Source of the DNA: JBFMDN01 sp040753915
GTDB taxonomy: Bacteria > Desulfobacterota > Desulfomonilia > Desulfomonilales > Desulfomonilaceae
Length of the DNA stretch: 64,000 nt
Direction of reading: 5' to 3'
Assembly (NCBI GenBank): GCA_040753915.1
Contig: JBFMDN010000026.1
Coordinates: 7,677 to 71,676, forward strand
In this document: positions 1 to 8,070 of the stretch, piece after piece
Layout of the letters: every line of letters begins with the position of its first letter
Numbering within the stretch: the first letter of the stretch is position 1
Position numbers and translations under genes: made by a program
The notes under the pieces: generated by a model
What the model saw: the letters and a program-made list of their open reading frames with translations, nothing else
Database searches by the model: none
Told to the model about the DNA's origin: nothing

Positions 1-1184
1 AGATGGAAGGTCTTCCCAAGATTGAGGTGAACAGCCAGATCGCGAATGAGGTGATCGGCATCGCGTACGGATTCTTCTGTCCCTTGGAAGGATTCATGGG
101 AAAAGCGGACGTCGAGTCCGTGTGCAAGAAGATGAGGTTGGCCGACGGAACCGTCTGGAGCATTCCTATCCTGTTTGATCTGTCGGAAGGGGAAATTGCC
201 GACTACGGGGTAAAGGCCGGCTCCTCCGTGCTGTTGACTTTCGGTGGCAATCCCATGGCAGTCCTTGATGTGGAAGAGGTTTTCGATTACGACAAGAAGT
301 CAATGTGCGTCGACGTTTACGGGACGGACGAAGAAAAGCATCCGGGCTGCGCGCGCACCTATTCATACAAGGACAAGTTCGTTGGAGGCAAGATCTCCCT
401 CGTCAACAAACCCAAGATCAATCCGCCCTACGATCCGTACTTCATTCCCCCGCTGGAGATGAGGAAGAGGTTCAAGGAAAAGGGTTGGGAGAGGATCGTG
501 GCGCATCAGACTCGGAACGTGCCGCATACTGGCCACGAGTGGCTCATGAAAGGCGCGTGGTTCCAGGCATATGCCGAGCTACCCATTGAAAAACCTCTTG
601 TGGGAGTCCTGGTGAACGCCATTATCGGTGCAAAGCGTAAGGGTGATTACATCGACGAAGCAATCATTCTGACCCAGGATGAGTTGCGCAAGTCCGGTTA
701 CTTTGGCGATCACAACCATATGACCTCTCTCACCTTCTGGGATATGAGATATGCTGGTCCCAGAGAGGCTGTGTTCCATGCGGCGCTCCGTACAAACCTG
801 GGTTTGACCCACCATATGTACGGCCGAGATCACGCGGGCGTGGGTACCTACTACGGTGCGTACGATGCACACCATCTGCTCGCCACGGTGCAGAATGAGC
901 TCGACATCACCCCGGTCTATTCCATGAACTGGCTGTACTGCCCCCATTGCGGCGAGATCACGTCCGAAGGACTGTGCAACCACAAGAGTGAATGGCAGAA
1001 GTTCAGCGGCACCGTAATCCGCAGCATTGTGCAGGATGGTGTGAAGCCACCAAGGCTCATCTTCCGTCCAGAGGTGTTCGACCTGGTCATGGAATGCGCC
1101 GATAAGTACGGCTTCGGTTCACCCTTTGTCACCGACGAGTATCTCGAGAAGAGAATCCCGGTGTTTGAAATTCCGCCCATGTAA
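1..1184 (+). CDS. sat: Sulfate adenylyltransferase (ATP sulfurylase), 5' end missing
   Basis: Makes adenosine 5'-phosphosulfate (APS) from sulfate and ATP in the cytoplasm, the activation step of dissimilatory sulfate reduction. The 393 visible residues carry the nucleotide-binding signature QTRNVPHTGHE (about 169-179) and GRDHAGVG (about 275-282), both typical of bacterial and archaeal Sat. A CPHC (313-316) followed by CNH forms the small zinc-ribbon-like insert seen in many prokaryotic single-chain enzymes. The first visible ATG (position 3) aligns inside the family's N-terminal PUA-like domain. About 30 residues are expected upstream, so the gene is probably cut by the window edge and this Met may be internal. 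A 98-residue gene follows after 14 bases with its own strong ribosome binding site. The family call is very secure; the dissimilatory role is inferred because no apr or dsr genes are visible. Confidence 0.95.
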   Translation, partial: MEGLPKIEVNSQIANEVIGIAYGFFCPLEGFMGKADVESVCKKMRLADGTVWSIPILFDLSEGEIADYGVKAGSSVLLTFGGNPMAVLDVEEVFDYDKKSMCVDVYGTDEEKHPGCARTYSYKDKFVGGKISLVNKPKINPPYDPYFIPPLEMRKRFKEKGWERIVAHQTRNVPHTGHEWLMKGAWFQAYAELPIEKPLVGVLVNAIIGAKRKGDYIDEAIILTQDELRKSGYFGDHNHMTSLTFWDMRYAGPREAVFHAALRTNLGLTHHMYGRDHAGVGTYYGAYDAHHLLATVQNELDITPVYSMNWLYCPHCGEITSEGLCNHKSEWQKFSGTVIRSIVQDGVKPPRLIFRPEVFDLVMECADKYGFGSPFVTDEYLEKRIPVFEIPPM

Positions 1185-1198
1185 CAGGAGGTTCCACC

Positions 1199-1495
1199 AT
1201 GGCTGAAAAATATCCGATAAATATCTGGATAAATGAAGACCGTTTCAAGAAACTGGAAAAAGCAGGCCTTGGCGATCTGTGCGAAGAGATGCTGGCCGGC
1301 CTGAAGGTGCTACGGGTATATGCCAACGACGAGGAGAGAGACAAGATACTGAAGGTCTTTCCTACTGCGAAGTTTGATAGCGCGACGACCAAGAGCATCG
1401 AGCTCTTGCCGAAGAACGTGAAGGACGCGATTTTCGATAAAGTGGTAGAGAAAGAGTCTGTAGACATCATGGCTGAGTTTCTCAAGGCCTACTAG
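1199..1495 (+). CDS. Small conserved-looking protein downstream of sat, unknown function
   Basis: A 98-residue soluble, charged protein (start MAEKYPINIW, end MAEFLKAY) with no signal peptide, membrane segment or cysteine. An AGGAGG ribosome binding site lies 7 bases before the ATG. It starts 14 bases after the sat stop and a strong hairpin follows it, so it is very likely co-transcribed with sat as the last gene of that unit. I recognise no domain. The predicted character is mixed alpha/beta with a helical C-terminal half. Position suggests a role linked to sulfate activation, for example an accessory or regulatory protein for Sat, but this is inference from neighbourhood only. Confidence 0.8.
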   Translation: MAEKYPINIWINEDRFKKLEKAGLGDLCEEMLAGLKVLRVYANDEERDKILKVFPTAKFDSATTKSIELLPKNVKDAIFDKVVEKESVDIMAEFLKAY

Positions 1496-1519
1496 TCAAA
1501 GGACCTGATCCTTTCTAAT

Positions 1520-1553
1520 GCGGAAGAGAGCACATCGAGCTCTCTTCCGTTCT
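1520..1553 (+). terminator. Hairpin after the sat unit, probable terminator
   Basis: An 11-bp perfect stem (1521-1531 with 1539-1549, CGGAAGAGAGC and its complement) encloses a 7-base loop and is followed by a short T-containing stretch (TTCT). It lies 25 bases after the stop of the 98-residue gene. The T-run is short, so it may be a weak intrinsic terminator or an mRNA-stabilising 3' hairpin. Confidence 0.5.
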
Positions 1554-1735
1554 GCGGCTCCACAAGCGGTCAAATCCGTTCCTGCCTTGACGAAACACGC
1601 TCAATATAGTAAACTTGCCCAGCATTTTAGTAAGCGGCATAATCGGCCGAGAATTGCGCTGATGGTTCGCTGGTGAGCGTACTGTGGTGGCTGCCGATCG
1701 CGGACCGACAGTTGGTGAACAGGAACACATCCTGC

Positions 1736-2923
1736 ATGACAGATCTCTTTGAGAAATGCTACTCATTCGGTCGCGATAGAGAAGCCTTGTCCATGGGCAT
1801 CTACCCATTCTTTAAGGCCATCGAGAAGCTCGACGGCACCCACGTAACGGTGAACGGCCGGGACTTAATCATGGTAGGTTCCAACAATTATTTGGGACTC
1901 ACCACGCACCCTAAGGTGAGAGAAGCGGCCATGAAGGCCCTTCGGGAATACGGCACTAGTTGTTCTGGATCCAGATTTCTTAATGGAACCCTTGAGTTGC
2001 ATGAAAAACTGGAAGCCGCTCTCGCCGAGTTCATGGGTAAAGAAGCGGCACAGGTCTTTTCCACAGGTTTTCAGACCAATCAGGGGGTTATTGCCCCTCT
2101 GATCGGTCGCAGTGACACCGTGGTTATCGATCGGCTTGTCCACGCGAGCATTGTTGATGGGGTCCGACTCGCGTTCGGAAAAGTGAGACGCTTCAAGCAC
2201 AATGATATCGAGTCGCTTAGAAGAAATCTCGAAGCCTCGGCAGATTCCTCCGGAATCTTGGTAATCGTGGATGGTGTCTACAGTATGGAAGGCGACCTCG
2301 CTCCGCTCCCCGAGATCGTTGGGACCTGCAAGGAGTTCGGAGCGCGAATCATGGTAGACGACGCTCACGGAATTGGGGTTCTGGGTAAGACCGGGAGAGG
2401 GGCTTTGGAGCATTTCGGAGTGACCGACGACGTGGATCTGGTCATGGGGACATTCAGCAAGTCTTTTGCGTCCCTGGGAGGGTTTGTCGCTGGAGATGCC
2501 CGAGTCATCTCGTACATAAAACATCATTCTCGAGCCCTTATATTTTCGGCAGCCATGCCTCCGTCCGCTTTAGCAGCAGTGCTTGCTGCTCTAGAAGTGA
2601 TTCAGACGGAGCCGGAGATTCGCCAGCGATTATGGGAGAATACCGAGTTTCTTCTCCGAAGCGTTCAGAGCCTCGGATTCGAGACCGGTCCCACCCAGAC
2701 CCCCATTGTTCCAATCATCGTGGGAGACGACATTCGTGCCGCTTTGCTCTGGAAGATGCTTTTCGACGAGGGATTGTTCACAAATTGTGTCGTGGCTCCC
2801 GGTGTACCTCAGGGGCAACAGAGGATCCGCATGTGCCTTATGGCTACTCACACCCGGGAAGATTTGGAGAAAGTCGTGGATATTCTCGCCCGAGTAGGGC
2901 GAAGAATGGGACTCATCCAATAA
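1736..2923 (+). CDS. PLP-dependent acyl-CoA:amino acid acyltransferase (alpha-oxoamine synthase family)
   Basis: A 395-residue fold-type I PLP enzyme of the group holding 8-amino-7-oxononanoate synthase, glycine C-acetyltransferase and serine palmitoyltransferase. It would condense an acyl-CoA with a small amino acid, releasing CO2. Visible family marks are SNNYLGL near the N-terminus, the GTSCSGSRFLNG motif, VDDAHGIG (aspartate contacting the pyridine nitrogen) and FSKSFASLGG with the Schiff-base lysine at about residue 242. The ATG at 1736 is preferred over an upstream start at 1673 because family members begin close to the DLFEKCY-type helix; the ribosome binding site (AGGAA) is weak. FSKSFASLGGF resembles serine palmitoyltransferase-like proteins more than BioF to my eye, and no biotin genes are nearby, so the substrate is left open. 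Confidence 0.88.
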   Translation: MTDLFEKCYSFGRDREALSMGIYPFFKAIEKLDGTHVTVNGRDLIMVGSNNYLGLTTHPKVREAAMKALREYGTSCSGSRFLNGTLELHEKLEAALAEFMGKEAAQVFSTGFQTNQGVIAPLIGRSDTVVIDRLVHASIVDGVRLAFGKVRRFKHNDIESLRRNLEASADSSGILVIVDGVYSMEGDLAPLPEIVGTCKEFGARIMVDDAHGIGVLGKTGRGALEHFGVTDDVDLVMGTFSKSFASLGGFVAGDARVISYIKHHSRALIFSAAMPPSALAAVLAALEVIQTEPEIRQRLWENTEFLLRSVQSLGFETGPTQTPIVPIIVGDDIRAALLWKMLFDEGLFTNCVVAPGVPQGQQRIRMCLMATHTREDLEKVVDILARVGRRMGLIQ

Positions 2924-2946
2924 TTCGCATCGCCAGGAGACGGTCA

Positions 2947-3582
2947 ATGGTAAAAAGAGAGTCCATGATTCTGAATCGGCGTACGCTCGTGACTTCTGCA
3001 TTGTATACAGTTTTCGCACTCATAGCCTTGGCTGCCGTGCTCTACTATTTGGTGCTGGGATCTCTTCTCACCGATCTGGCGCTGGCAGTGGGCGGCGAGG
3101 GATGGCAGATCGCGCAGGTGGCGAAGGAAGATCAGGAGAGCAAGAGCAAATTGTCGCGGGCCATGGCACCCGACATGACTCGTGAACAGTTGGCGGATCT
3201 GGCTGAAACGATCAGGAAAGCCGAGAGCAGATCGCTCGAGAACAAACAAATGGCCAGGGAGCTTATCGGGTACGTTAAGATCATGGTCGTAGTGCTCATC
3301 GTAATTGCCATAGGCTTCCCGCTCGCTATCTGGTTACTGAGTCGCAGGAGGCTCATTGGCTTGTCGGGCCTGTCGAGTGAAGTTGCCGCAACCCTGGTCT
3401 TGGTCGAAGAACGGCAGGCGAAGCTGGCAAATGTCTTAAGGGACATACAGAATGAAGTAGATTACTTACACACCCTTTCCGTCCCCGATCTGAAGAATCT
3501 GATCCAGCAGGCTGAAATCTACCTGCAACAGAATGAAAAGGACCTCAACAAGGTTGGCTCGACGCGCAGCGGTCGCGAGTAG
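2947..3582 (+). CDS. Two-TM membrane protein of unknown function
   Basis: 211 residues starting 23 bases after the preceding PLP enzyme, with an AGGAG ribosome binding site. There is a short basic N-terminus, a first hydrophobic segment at about residues 17-40, a charged coiled-coil-like stretch (about 55-105), a second hydrophobic segment (about 108-130) ending in SRRR, and a long helical cytoplasmic tail (130-211) rich in heptad-like leucine, valine and isoleucine. The open frame extends upstream inside the PLP gene, but the ATG at 2947 has the only good ribosome binding site. The layout (periplasmic helical sensor-like loop, cytoplasmic coiled coil) recalls the input half of a signalling protein without an output domain, but I recognise no named family. 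Confidence 0.75.
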   Translation: MVKRESMILNRRTLVTSALYTVFALIALAAVLYYLVLGSLLTDLALAVGGEGWQIAQVAKEDQESKSKLSRAMAPDMTREQLADLAETIRKAESRSLENKQMARELIGYVKIMVVVLIVIAIGFPLAIWLLSRRRLIGLSGLSSEVAATLVLVEERQAKLANVLRDIQNEVDYLHTLSVPDLKNLIQQAEIYLQQNEKDLNKVGSTRSGRE

Positions 3583-3803
3583 CTCTGCGCGGCTCGCAAA
3601 GAGGACTGACCACCGTTCGTGCTACCGGCCGGTCTATGACCGTGGCTCTGCAGGACATCGCTTCTGGTGCTATATCCACAGGTCACCCTCGAGCCACATC
3701 CCTACGGTAGCAAGAATCCTGCCATCTCTGAATACCTTGGGACCCGTTCTTCGCCCGCTGATGCCCCCGCAAGACTGGTTTGGCCAGAGCGGCGGACGTA
3801 GTG

Positions 3804-3836
3804 CAGGATTTCATAAGTACGGTCACGTATTCTGCC
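3804..3836 (+). repeat. Dispersed repeat family B, short copy
   Basis: Begins CAGGATTTCATAAGTACGGT and runs on through TCACGTATTCTG. Related copies sit at 26736 (same strand), 26973-27001 (opposite strand) and, more diverged, at 50446. It lies 17 bases before a family A repeat. All copies are intergenic, suggesting a mobile or recombination-derived element rather than a gene-specific operator. Confidence 0.6.
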
Positions 3837-3853
3837 ACGACTCAGTTGGGGAT

Positions 3854-3924
3854 TTGCGCCCTGAAGGAGCGCACCTTGAGTAGTCCCGCGGGCCGCGAGA
3901 TTTCAACCGGTGGCTCGGCTTGCC
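3854..3924 (+). repeat. Dispersed repeat family A, copy 1
   Basis: A roughly 71-bp block that aligns without gaps to 25024-25094, about four fifths identical by eye count. It shares the cores GGAGCGCACCTT, AGTAGTCCCGCG and GATTTCAACC. A third, inverted and shorter copy is at about 25230-25285. It ends about 20 bases from the 3' end of the neighbouring L,D-transpeptidase gene. Confidence 0.7.
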
Positions 3925-3942
3925 ATTCCGCTGTCCGCGTTT

Positions 3943-4662
3943 CTATGGCTCTATGGTGACCGGTGTGCCCACCTCCACGGTGGAAAAGAGCTCTTCCACC
4001 TCAAAATTCCACATTGCTATGCAACCATCAGTCCAATTGTGCGGTTTTGGGTAGAGGAGCGAGATCCACCTTCGTTGGTATTCATCCGTGGGATATCCGT
4101 GTATTCCGACCCAACCGCCTAACTTGGTGTGCCACGGAGGGGCTTGTCCTGTAGTCACCCGCCGGATGATGTCGTCCCGGGTATCGCGGGAGATAATTCC
4201 CGATTCGAACGCGGACCGGGCATCTTCGACTCCAGGGTAGCTTATGCCGAGGAACCGATGGAACTTACTCGCTGCTGTCTTGAGACAGATGAAGTACTCT
4301 CCCTCAGGAGTCCTGCGATCGCCGGTGATGCGCTTCGGTCCGTAGGGATCAAGACCCAGGCAGACCCGATAGCTCTTGATTCGTGTGTTTCCTTGGCACA
4401 CATCCAAGACCTGTCGGCTTTTCACGATGACGATCCGAATCTGGGACGAAGTCTGCGTATAGCCCCGACACACGCGATCGGGGAGTACGATGGATGTCAC
4501 GACGATCGCGACGGCCAAGCACACGGTGAAAATCCTGCTCTGAGCCTGCTGCAAGTAGCCTCCGTCACTGAGTACGCGGTTTCCCAAGTGCAGTTGCGTG
4601 GTTGTTTCAGCTCCCTTCAGTGGGATAGGCTCTAAATCCGCCCATCTCTCATACCAGTTCAA
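3943..4662 (-). CDS. L,D-transpeptidase-like protein (YkuD domain), membrane-anchored
   Basis: 239 residues: a cytoplasmic N-terminus, one hydrophobic segment (about 44-62, signal anchor or long signal peptide), then a YkuD catalytic domain facing the periplasm. Family marks are the TPEGEY segment, the histidine in GIHGYP (about 188) and the nucleophile in TDGCIAM (Cys about 214), a variant of the usual SxGCIR in which the final arginine is replaced by Ala-Met. The family cross-links peptidoglycan stems or attaches lipoproteins to them. The loss of the arginine may mark a divergent activity. It is convergent with the plus-strand membrane protein gene and 99 bases downstream of the SYLF gene on the same strand. 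Start is the first ATG; a shorter start just before the hydrophobic segment is possible. Confidence 0.85.
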   Translation of the reverse strand: MNWYERWADLEPIPLKGAETTTQLHLGNRVLSDGGYLQQAQSRIFTVCLAVAIVVTSIVLPDRVCRGYTQTSSQIRIVIVKSRQVLDVCQGNTRIKSYRVCLGLDPYGPKRITGDRRTPEGEYFICLKTAASKFHRFLGISYPGVEDARSAFESGIISRDTRDDIIRRVTTGQAPPWHTKLGGWVGIHGYPTDEYQRRWISLLYPKPHNWTDGCIAMWNFEVEELFSTVEVGTPVTIEP

Positions 4663-4761
4663 GGCAAGAAGGACGGCCAGACGCCGGTGCTACGGGAAAT
4701 TCGCCGCGAGAACCCCGTGGCAGGGGTGGGTATGGGGAATGTCGCGCTTGCTTCTCTCATG

Positions 4762-5514
4762 TTACCTAGTCGGTCGTGTACCGGCATGAGTTGCCGTGTT
4801 CAGATCCCGAACGAGCTGCTCTCCGGCTTTGGAAAGATTGCCCTTATCCTCATAGAACACATCTTGAACGGTCACGTCTCTCCCATGGTATTCTGCATTG
4901 GCGACATCATCCGGTTCGACGCGGGCACCGGCAAGGGATATTCCTGCGAAAAGGCCTCTTGAACGGGAATACGAGAGGATTCCCGCGTCAAACTTGAGAC
5001 TTGTGCCCGCCGTGGCTCCCCTGCCGACCGGTCCCGCAGACACAGCAATATCGGCTCCGAGGGTGAATCGCTCCTCGAGCAGTCGCTGTACGCCTTCTTC
5101 ACTCATTATCAAGAGAATTAAATCCACCGACTGGGCCCCGACCTGTGCACCGATACTGCCTCCGCGCACAGTAAAGAAGGCGGGCTTGGTCCAGGCACCG
5201 GTCCGATCGTCCCGTCGCAATACGACGCCGTTCCCATAGCTGAGCCCGACCACAGCACCGATTCCGACCACTCCCGGGAAGATCGCCAGGCCTTTGCACC
5301 TCTGAAGAAGATCTTTGGGGATCCCCTGGTCCGGCATTTCGAGGGTATTTTTCAGAACGAGGTTGCAGGACGTAAGGGTTCTATCCAGGTCTTCGGAAGA
5401 TACAGCTCGTGCAGGTGCAGGCGGTGCCAGCAATGAAACCAAGACTGTGACGCAGCACGCGGCTCCCGTCATGAAGGATGTGCGCCTCGTGGGGCAAACG
5501 CGGGGATGGTCCAT
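4762..5514 (-). CDS. Exported SYLF/Ysc84-type lipid-binding protein
   Basis: 250 residues with a signal peptide ending near APPAPARA (cleavage about residue 38), followed by a SYLF domain. The glycine-rich blocks CKGLAIFPGVVGIGAVVGL and GRGATAGTS are typical of this fold, which in eukaryotic and bacterial homologues binds phosphoinositides or other lipids. Probably periplasmic or outer-membrane associated. It lies 16 bases downstream of the AICAR formyltransferase gene on the same strand and upstream of the L,D-transpeptidase gene, so the three may be one transcript; a cell-envelope role is inferred. Confidence 0.87.
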   Translation of the reverse strand: MDHPRVCPTRRTSFMTGAACCVTVLVSLLAPPAPARAVSSEDLDRTLTSCNLVLKNTLEMPDQGIPKDLLQRCKGLAIFPGVVGIGAVVGLSYGNGVVLRRDDRTGAWTKPAFFTVRGGSIGAQVGAQSVDLILLIMSEEGVQRLLEERFTLGADIAVSAGPVGRGATAGTSLKFDAGILSYSRSRGLFAGISLAGARVEPDDVANAEYHGRDVTVQDVFYEDKGNLSKAGEQLVRDLNTATHAGTRPTR

Positions 5515-5530
5515 GTGCGTGCCCGCTCCC

Positions 5531-6796
5531 TCAGTGCTTGAATGCCCTCTGATGGGTAAACATCATGGTGACTTGCGGATCGGCTTCGTTGCACGCAACA
5601 ATGGACTCGAAATCCCGGTCGGACCCTCCTGGATGCACTATGGCGCACACGCCTTCTCGAATTCCGACATCCACTCCGTCCCGGAACGGGAAGAACGCAT
5701 CGGAGACCATGACCGACCCGAGGAGGCCCGCGTGTGATTGTCGCACCTCTGCCTCGATCTCCTCCCGGATCTCTGTGTCCTTCGTTTCGTCATAGGACAT
5801 TCCAGTCCTGCGATAGCAGAGCAAATCCCGGTACTTCTCGTACGCTTTTGCGACAGCAATCTTTGCAACACCCACTCTGTCTTGTTCGCCGGTGCCTATG
5901 CCGACTGTACAGCCGTCCTTAACATATATCACTGAATTGGACGTCACTCCCTGCTCGACAGCCCAGCCGAACACCATGTCCTCGATCTCGCGCGGTGTGG
6001 GCGGGCGTTCGATCACATATTCTTTCCCCTGGTACGAGGCCTTAGCCAACGTCAAGTCGCTTCCCGATCGAACACGATTCACCGGAGATTGCTGGACAAT
6101 AATTCCACCGTCAATGAGAGATTTGAAGTCCACAAATCGGAGGGTCATGAATTCCTCCAGACGATCGATCCGCGGTATTGCGAGGATCCTGAGGTTCTTT
6201 CTCCTGGCCAATATATCGACGGCGCCCTCCTCGTAATCGGGTGCTGCAACCACTTCGAGGTAGTGAGCGGAAATGAGCTCTGCCGTGTCTCTGGTGAGTG
6301 GCCGGTTGAACACGGCCGCTCCTCCGAAGGCCGCTATGCGATCCGCGTCGTTGGCACGTTGATATGCGCGATCGAGGGAGGTGTCCACTGCCACCCCTGA
6401 CGGGTTGCTGTGCTTCATAATCGCGCATGCAGGATGTTTCATTAAGAATTTGAGTATATTAAGAGCATTGTCCACATCCGTCAAATTGGTTTTCCCCGGG
6501 TGTTTACCCGCCTGGATCATGTCCGTTTCGGTCAACGCGCTGACAAGACCGTTCCCGGCCGAGATGAAGGCGCATTCTCCCAGGGTGAGGTTTCCTGCTA
6601 CCAACTCGTACAGCGCTGCTTCCTGTCCCGGATTTTCACCGTATCGCAATCCCTTTTCGATAAGATTTCCCGAGGAATCGGGCAGTCTCCAGGATCTTTT
6701 TCGATAAACAAGCTTCTGATCACCAAAGCTAATCGTCATCTCTTCGGGAAAATGATCATCCATGACGGTGCGGTATTTCTGTTTGATGTCTTCCAT
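5531..6796 (-). CDS. purH: Stand-alone AICAR formyltransferase (PurH C-terminal domain only)
   Basis: 421 residues catalysing formyl transfer from 10-formyl-THF to AICAR, the penultimate step of IMP synthesis. The family is recognised by RYGENPGQEAALYE near the N-terminus, the catalytic KHSNPSG motif (KHxNPCG in most PurH proteins), FGGAAVFNRP, SDAFFPFRDGVD and the C-terminal Gly/Pro-rich block. The N-terminal IMP cyclohydrolase (MGS-like) half of bifunctional PurH, about 200 residues, is absent. The frame runs open upstream to 7054, but that part is unlike PurH, and a GGAGG ribosome binding site 7 bases before the ATG at 6796 fixes the start. IMP cyclohydrolase activity must come from another gene outside this window. 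The symbol applies to the formyltransferase function only. Confidence 0.92.
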   Translation of the reverse strand: MEDIKQKYRTVMDDHFPEEMTISFGDQKLVYRKRSWRLPDSSGNLIEKGLRYGENPGQEAALYELVAGNLTLGECAFISAGNGLVSALTETDMIQAGKHPGKTNLTDVDNALNILKFLMKHPACAIMKHSNPSGVAVDTSLDRAYQRANDADRIAAFGGAAVFNRPLTRDTAELISAHYLEVVAAPDYEEGAVDILARRKNLRILAIPRIDRLEEFMTLRFVDFKSLIDGGIIVQQSPVNRVRSGSDLTLAKASYQGKEYVIERPPTPREIEDMVFGWAVEQGVTSNSVIYVKDGCTVGIGTGEQDRVGVAKIAVAKAYEKYRDLLCYRRTGMSYDETKDTEIREEIEAEVRQSHAGLLGSVMVSDAFFPFRDGVDVGIREGVCAIVHPGGSDRDFESIVACNEADPQVTMMFTHQRAFKH

Positions 6797-6879
6797 CGAC
6801 AAGCCTCCGATCGCCTGTTGATCAGTTCGAGAATCTGTTCGGGGCAATCCTGTTGCCATCATCTTCGCAAAGAAAAGGA

Positions 6880-7098
6880 CTATTCGCTCCCGCGGCCATT
6901 CTTGTTTCTCACTATGTCGAAAATTCCTCGTACCAGGAGGAACGCGAAACCAAGAAAAACGACGAGGCGGAGAAGATCCGTGAGATCTCCAAAGGTTCCT
7001 TCCCGGAATGCCGATGCGATGAAATAGCCAAGTATGAGCATTCCGGCTGCACACAGGACTATTCGCAGCAGAGGTGACAAGAACTTCTTGCCGGCCAT
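6880..7098 (-). CDS. Small two-TM membrane protein
   Basis: 72 residues (MAGKKFLSPLL to NKNGRGSE) with hydrophobic segments at about 8-29 and 41-60 separated by a short acidic loop, and a basic C-terminus. A GGGAGG ribosome binding site 9 bases before the ATG supports the start, though the frame is open further upstream. It lies 83 bases upstream of the AICAR formyltransferase gene on the same strand. The fold resembles small DUF-type inner-membrane proteins; no function can be assigned. Confidence 0.65.
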   Translation of the reverse strand: MAGKKFLSPLLRIVLCAAGMLILGYFIASAFREGTFGDLTDLLRLVVFLGFAFLLVRGIFDIVRNKNGRGSE

Positions 7099-7343
7099 CC
7101 GTCCACCTCCCGGATCGGAATTTCTACGCGCCCATCGACTGAAATCCGTTGCGTCGAACGCTGGACTTCCCTGGGATAGCCCACAGAGACGAATGGGGCC
7201 AGTGTACACGGATCGTTGGGTGGTAGCAAGTATTCTTGGGTACCTGCGTACGAGACTCGGTAGTTGAGCCGGGACAAAAGGTAAGGTGACTTCCCGCAAG
7301 GTCCGCAACGCCCGTGTGCGACTGGGTGATCTCTCGGAACTTA

Positions 7344-7372
7344 TTGTTTTTTCTCCGTGATGCTGGTATAGT
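7344..7372 (+). promoter_or_regulatory. Candidate sigma-70 promoter of the Mgl signalling cluster
   Basis: TTGTTT (7344-7349), a 17-base spacer, then TATAGT (7367-7372). Spacing is ideal and each hexamer has a single major departure from consensus. It faces the plus-strand genes that begin at 7461 or 7741. Confidence 0.5.
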
Positions 7373-7460
7373 ATGCCGAAATCAAATGGAGTGAGCTCCA
7401 GATACGCTGGACGTTGATGACAAGCGGGCGAGGGACACCTCGGCCGAAGGAGTTGTCTAT

Positions 7461-7670
7461 ATGCTGCGGTATGAGTCCCACGAGAGCTCTCTTGAGCGTG
7501 CATTCTGGGAAGCAACCCCGGTTTGTGCTAACAACAGCTTTCCCGGCATCGTGGACGCCCCTGAAGCTGGAACCGCAGTTTGCCTCGAGGTTTCGCAGGC
7601 AGGCATGGGGCTCCAACGAGGCCGGACATGGATTCTCGCAGACTGGCACGATCTCGCGTGGCGTTCCTGA
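7461..7670 (+). CDS. Possible small protein in the leader of the Mgl cluster
   Basis: A 69-codon frame (MLRYESHESS start) preceded by AAGGAG with 8-base spacing and lying about 90 bases after a promoter-like sequence. The composition is ordinary (acidic N-terminal half, two tryptophans near the end) but resembles no family I know. A chance frame in a 5' leader is equally likely, so it is listed only because start signal and promoter agree. Confidence 0.3.
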   Translation: MLRYESHESSLERAFWEATPVCANNSFPGIVDAPEAGTAVCLEVSQAGMGLQRGRTWILADWHDLAWRS

Positions 7671-7740
7671 GGGCCAAATGATTCGGCAGTGGTGATATGT
7701 GCGATCGTGGTAAGGACAGGAGCGTGAAACGGGTCTCAAG

Positions 7741-8070
7741 GTGAAGGCGAGCGGGTTCAGCGGAACGGTCACAAACACCAGTCTCCATGACGTAATCCAG
7801 CTCATTTGTATCGGCCGCAATACCTGTCGGATGGCGGTGAGTAGTGGTCAGAACAGAGGCTGGATTTACTTCCGCGAGGGTGAGATCGTTCACGCCGAGA
7901 GTAACGTATCCTCTGCAGGCGAGGAAGCGTTTTACGCGATTGTCTCATGGCCGCTGGGAGTCTTCGAATGCGATCTCGGGAAACCGGAGAGGGAGACCAT
8001 ACAAGAGAGCTGGGACTTCCTCCTGATGGAGAGCATGCGGCGTCTCGATTCTCGGCATGGTCCGGAGTGA
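7741..8070 (+). CDS. DUF4388 (PatA N-terminal-like) protein
   Basis: 109 residues from a GTG start. The pattern F-x-G, SLHDVIQLICIG, GWIYFREGEIVHAESN and EEAFYAIVSWPLGVFE matches DUF4388, a small domain common in deltaproteobacteria and cyanobacteria near receiver, roadblock and GTPase genes. The C-terminal helix (SWDFLLMESMRRLDS) is also typical. Its position directly before mglB and mglA suggests it joins the same signalling complex, perhaps as an adaptor; no biochemical activity is known to me. The ribosome binding site is weak, and a stop codon 30 bases upstream limits alternatives. Confidence 0.82.
   Translation: MKASGFSGTVTNTSLHDVIQLICIGRNTCRMAVSSGQNRGWIYFREGEIVHAESNVSSAGEEAFYAIVSWPLGVFECDLGKPERETIQESWDFLLMESMRRLDSRHGPE

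Larger units (their letters stand above)
3583..3942. other. Intergenic region with two dispersed repeats, no gene supported
   Basis: 360 bases between a plus-strand membrane protein gene and the tail of a minus-strand L,D-transpeptidase gene. The frames that stay open here have no plausible ribosome binding site or recognisable protein. The region holds one copy each of two repeat families that recur elsewhere in the window, listed separately at 3804-3836 and 3854-3924. Confidence 0.7.
7099..7740. other. Long intergenic region upstream of the Mgl cluster
   Basis: 642 bases between divergent transcription units. It holds a good sigma-70-type promoter (7344-7372) directed at the Mgl cluster and a possible 69-codon reading frame (7461-7670), both listed separately. 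If the promoter is real, the DUF4388 gene has a leader of about 360 bases. I see no tRNA and no obvious terminator. Confidence 0.6.

Noticed and set aside
3533..3883. A 116-codon plus-strand frame overlapping the end of the membrane protein gene.
   Set aside because: Overlaps a better-supported gene and two dispersed repeats; no start signal or family.
6797..7054. A possible N-terminal IMP cyclohydrolase domain in the upstream extension of the purH frame.
   Set aside because: The extension is only 86 residues, lacks any MGS-fold motif, and a good internal start with GGAGG makes it unnecessary.
7341..7820. Minus-strand frames overlapping the leader of the Mgl cluster.
   Set aside because: Opposite to the predicted promoter direction, no family resemblance, and they extend over the DUF4388 gene.
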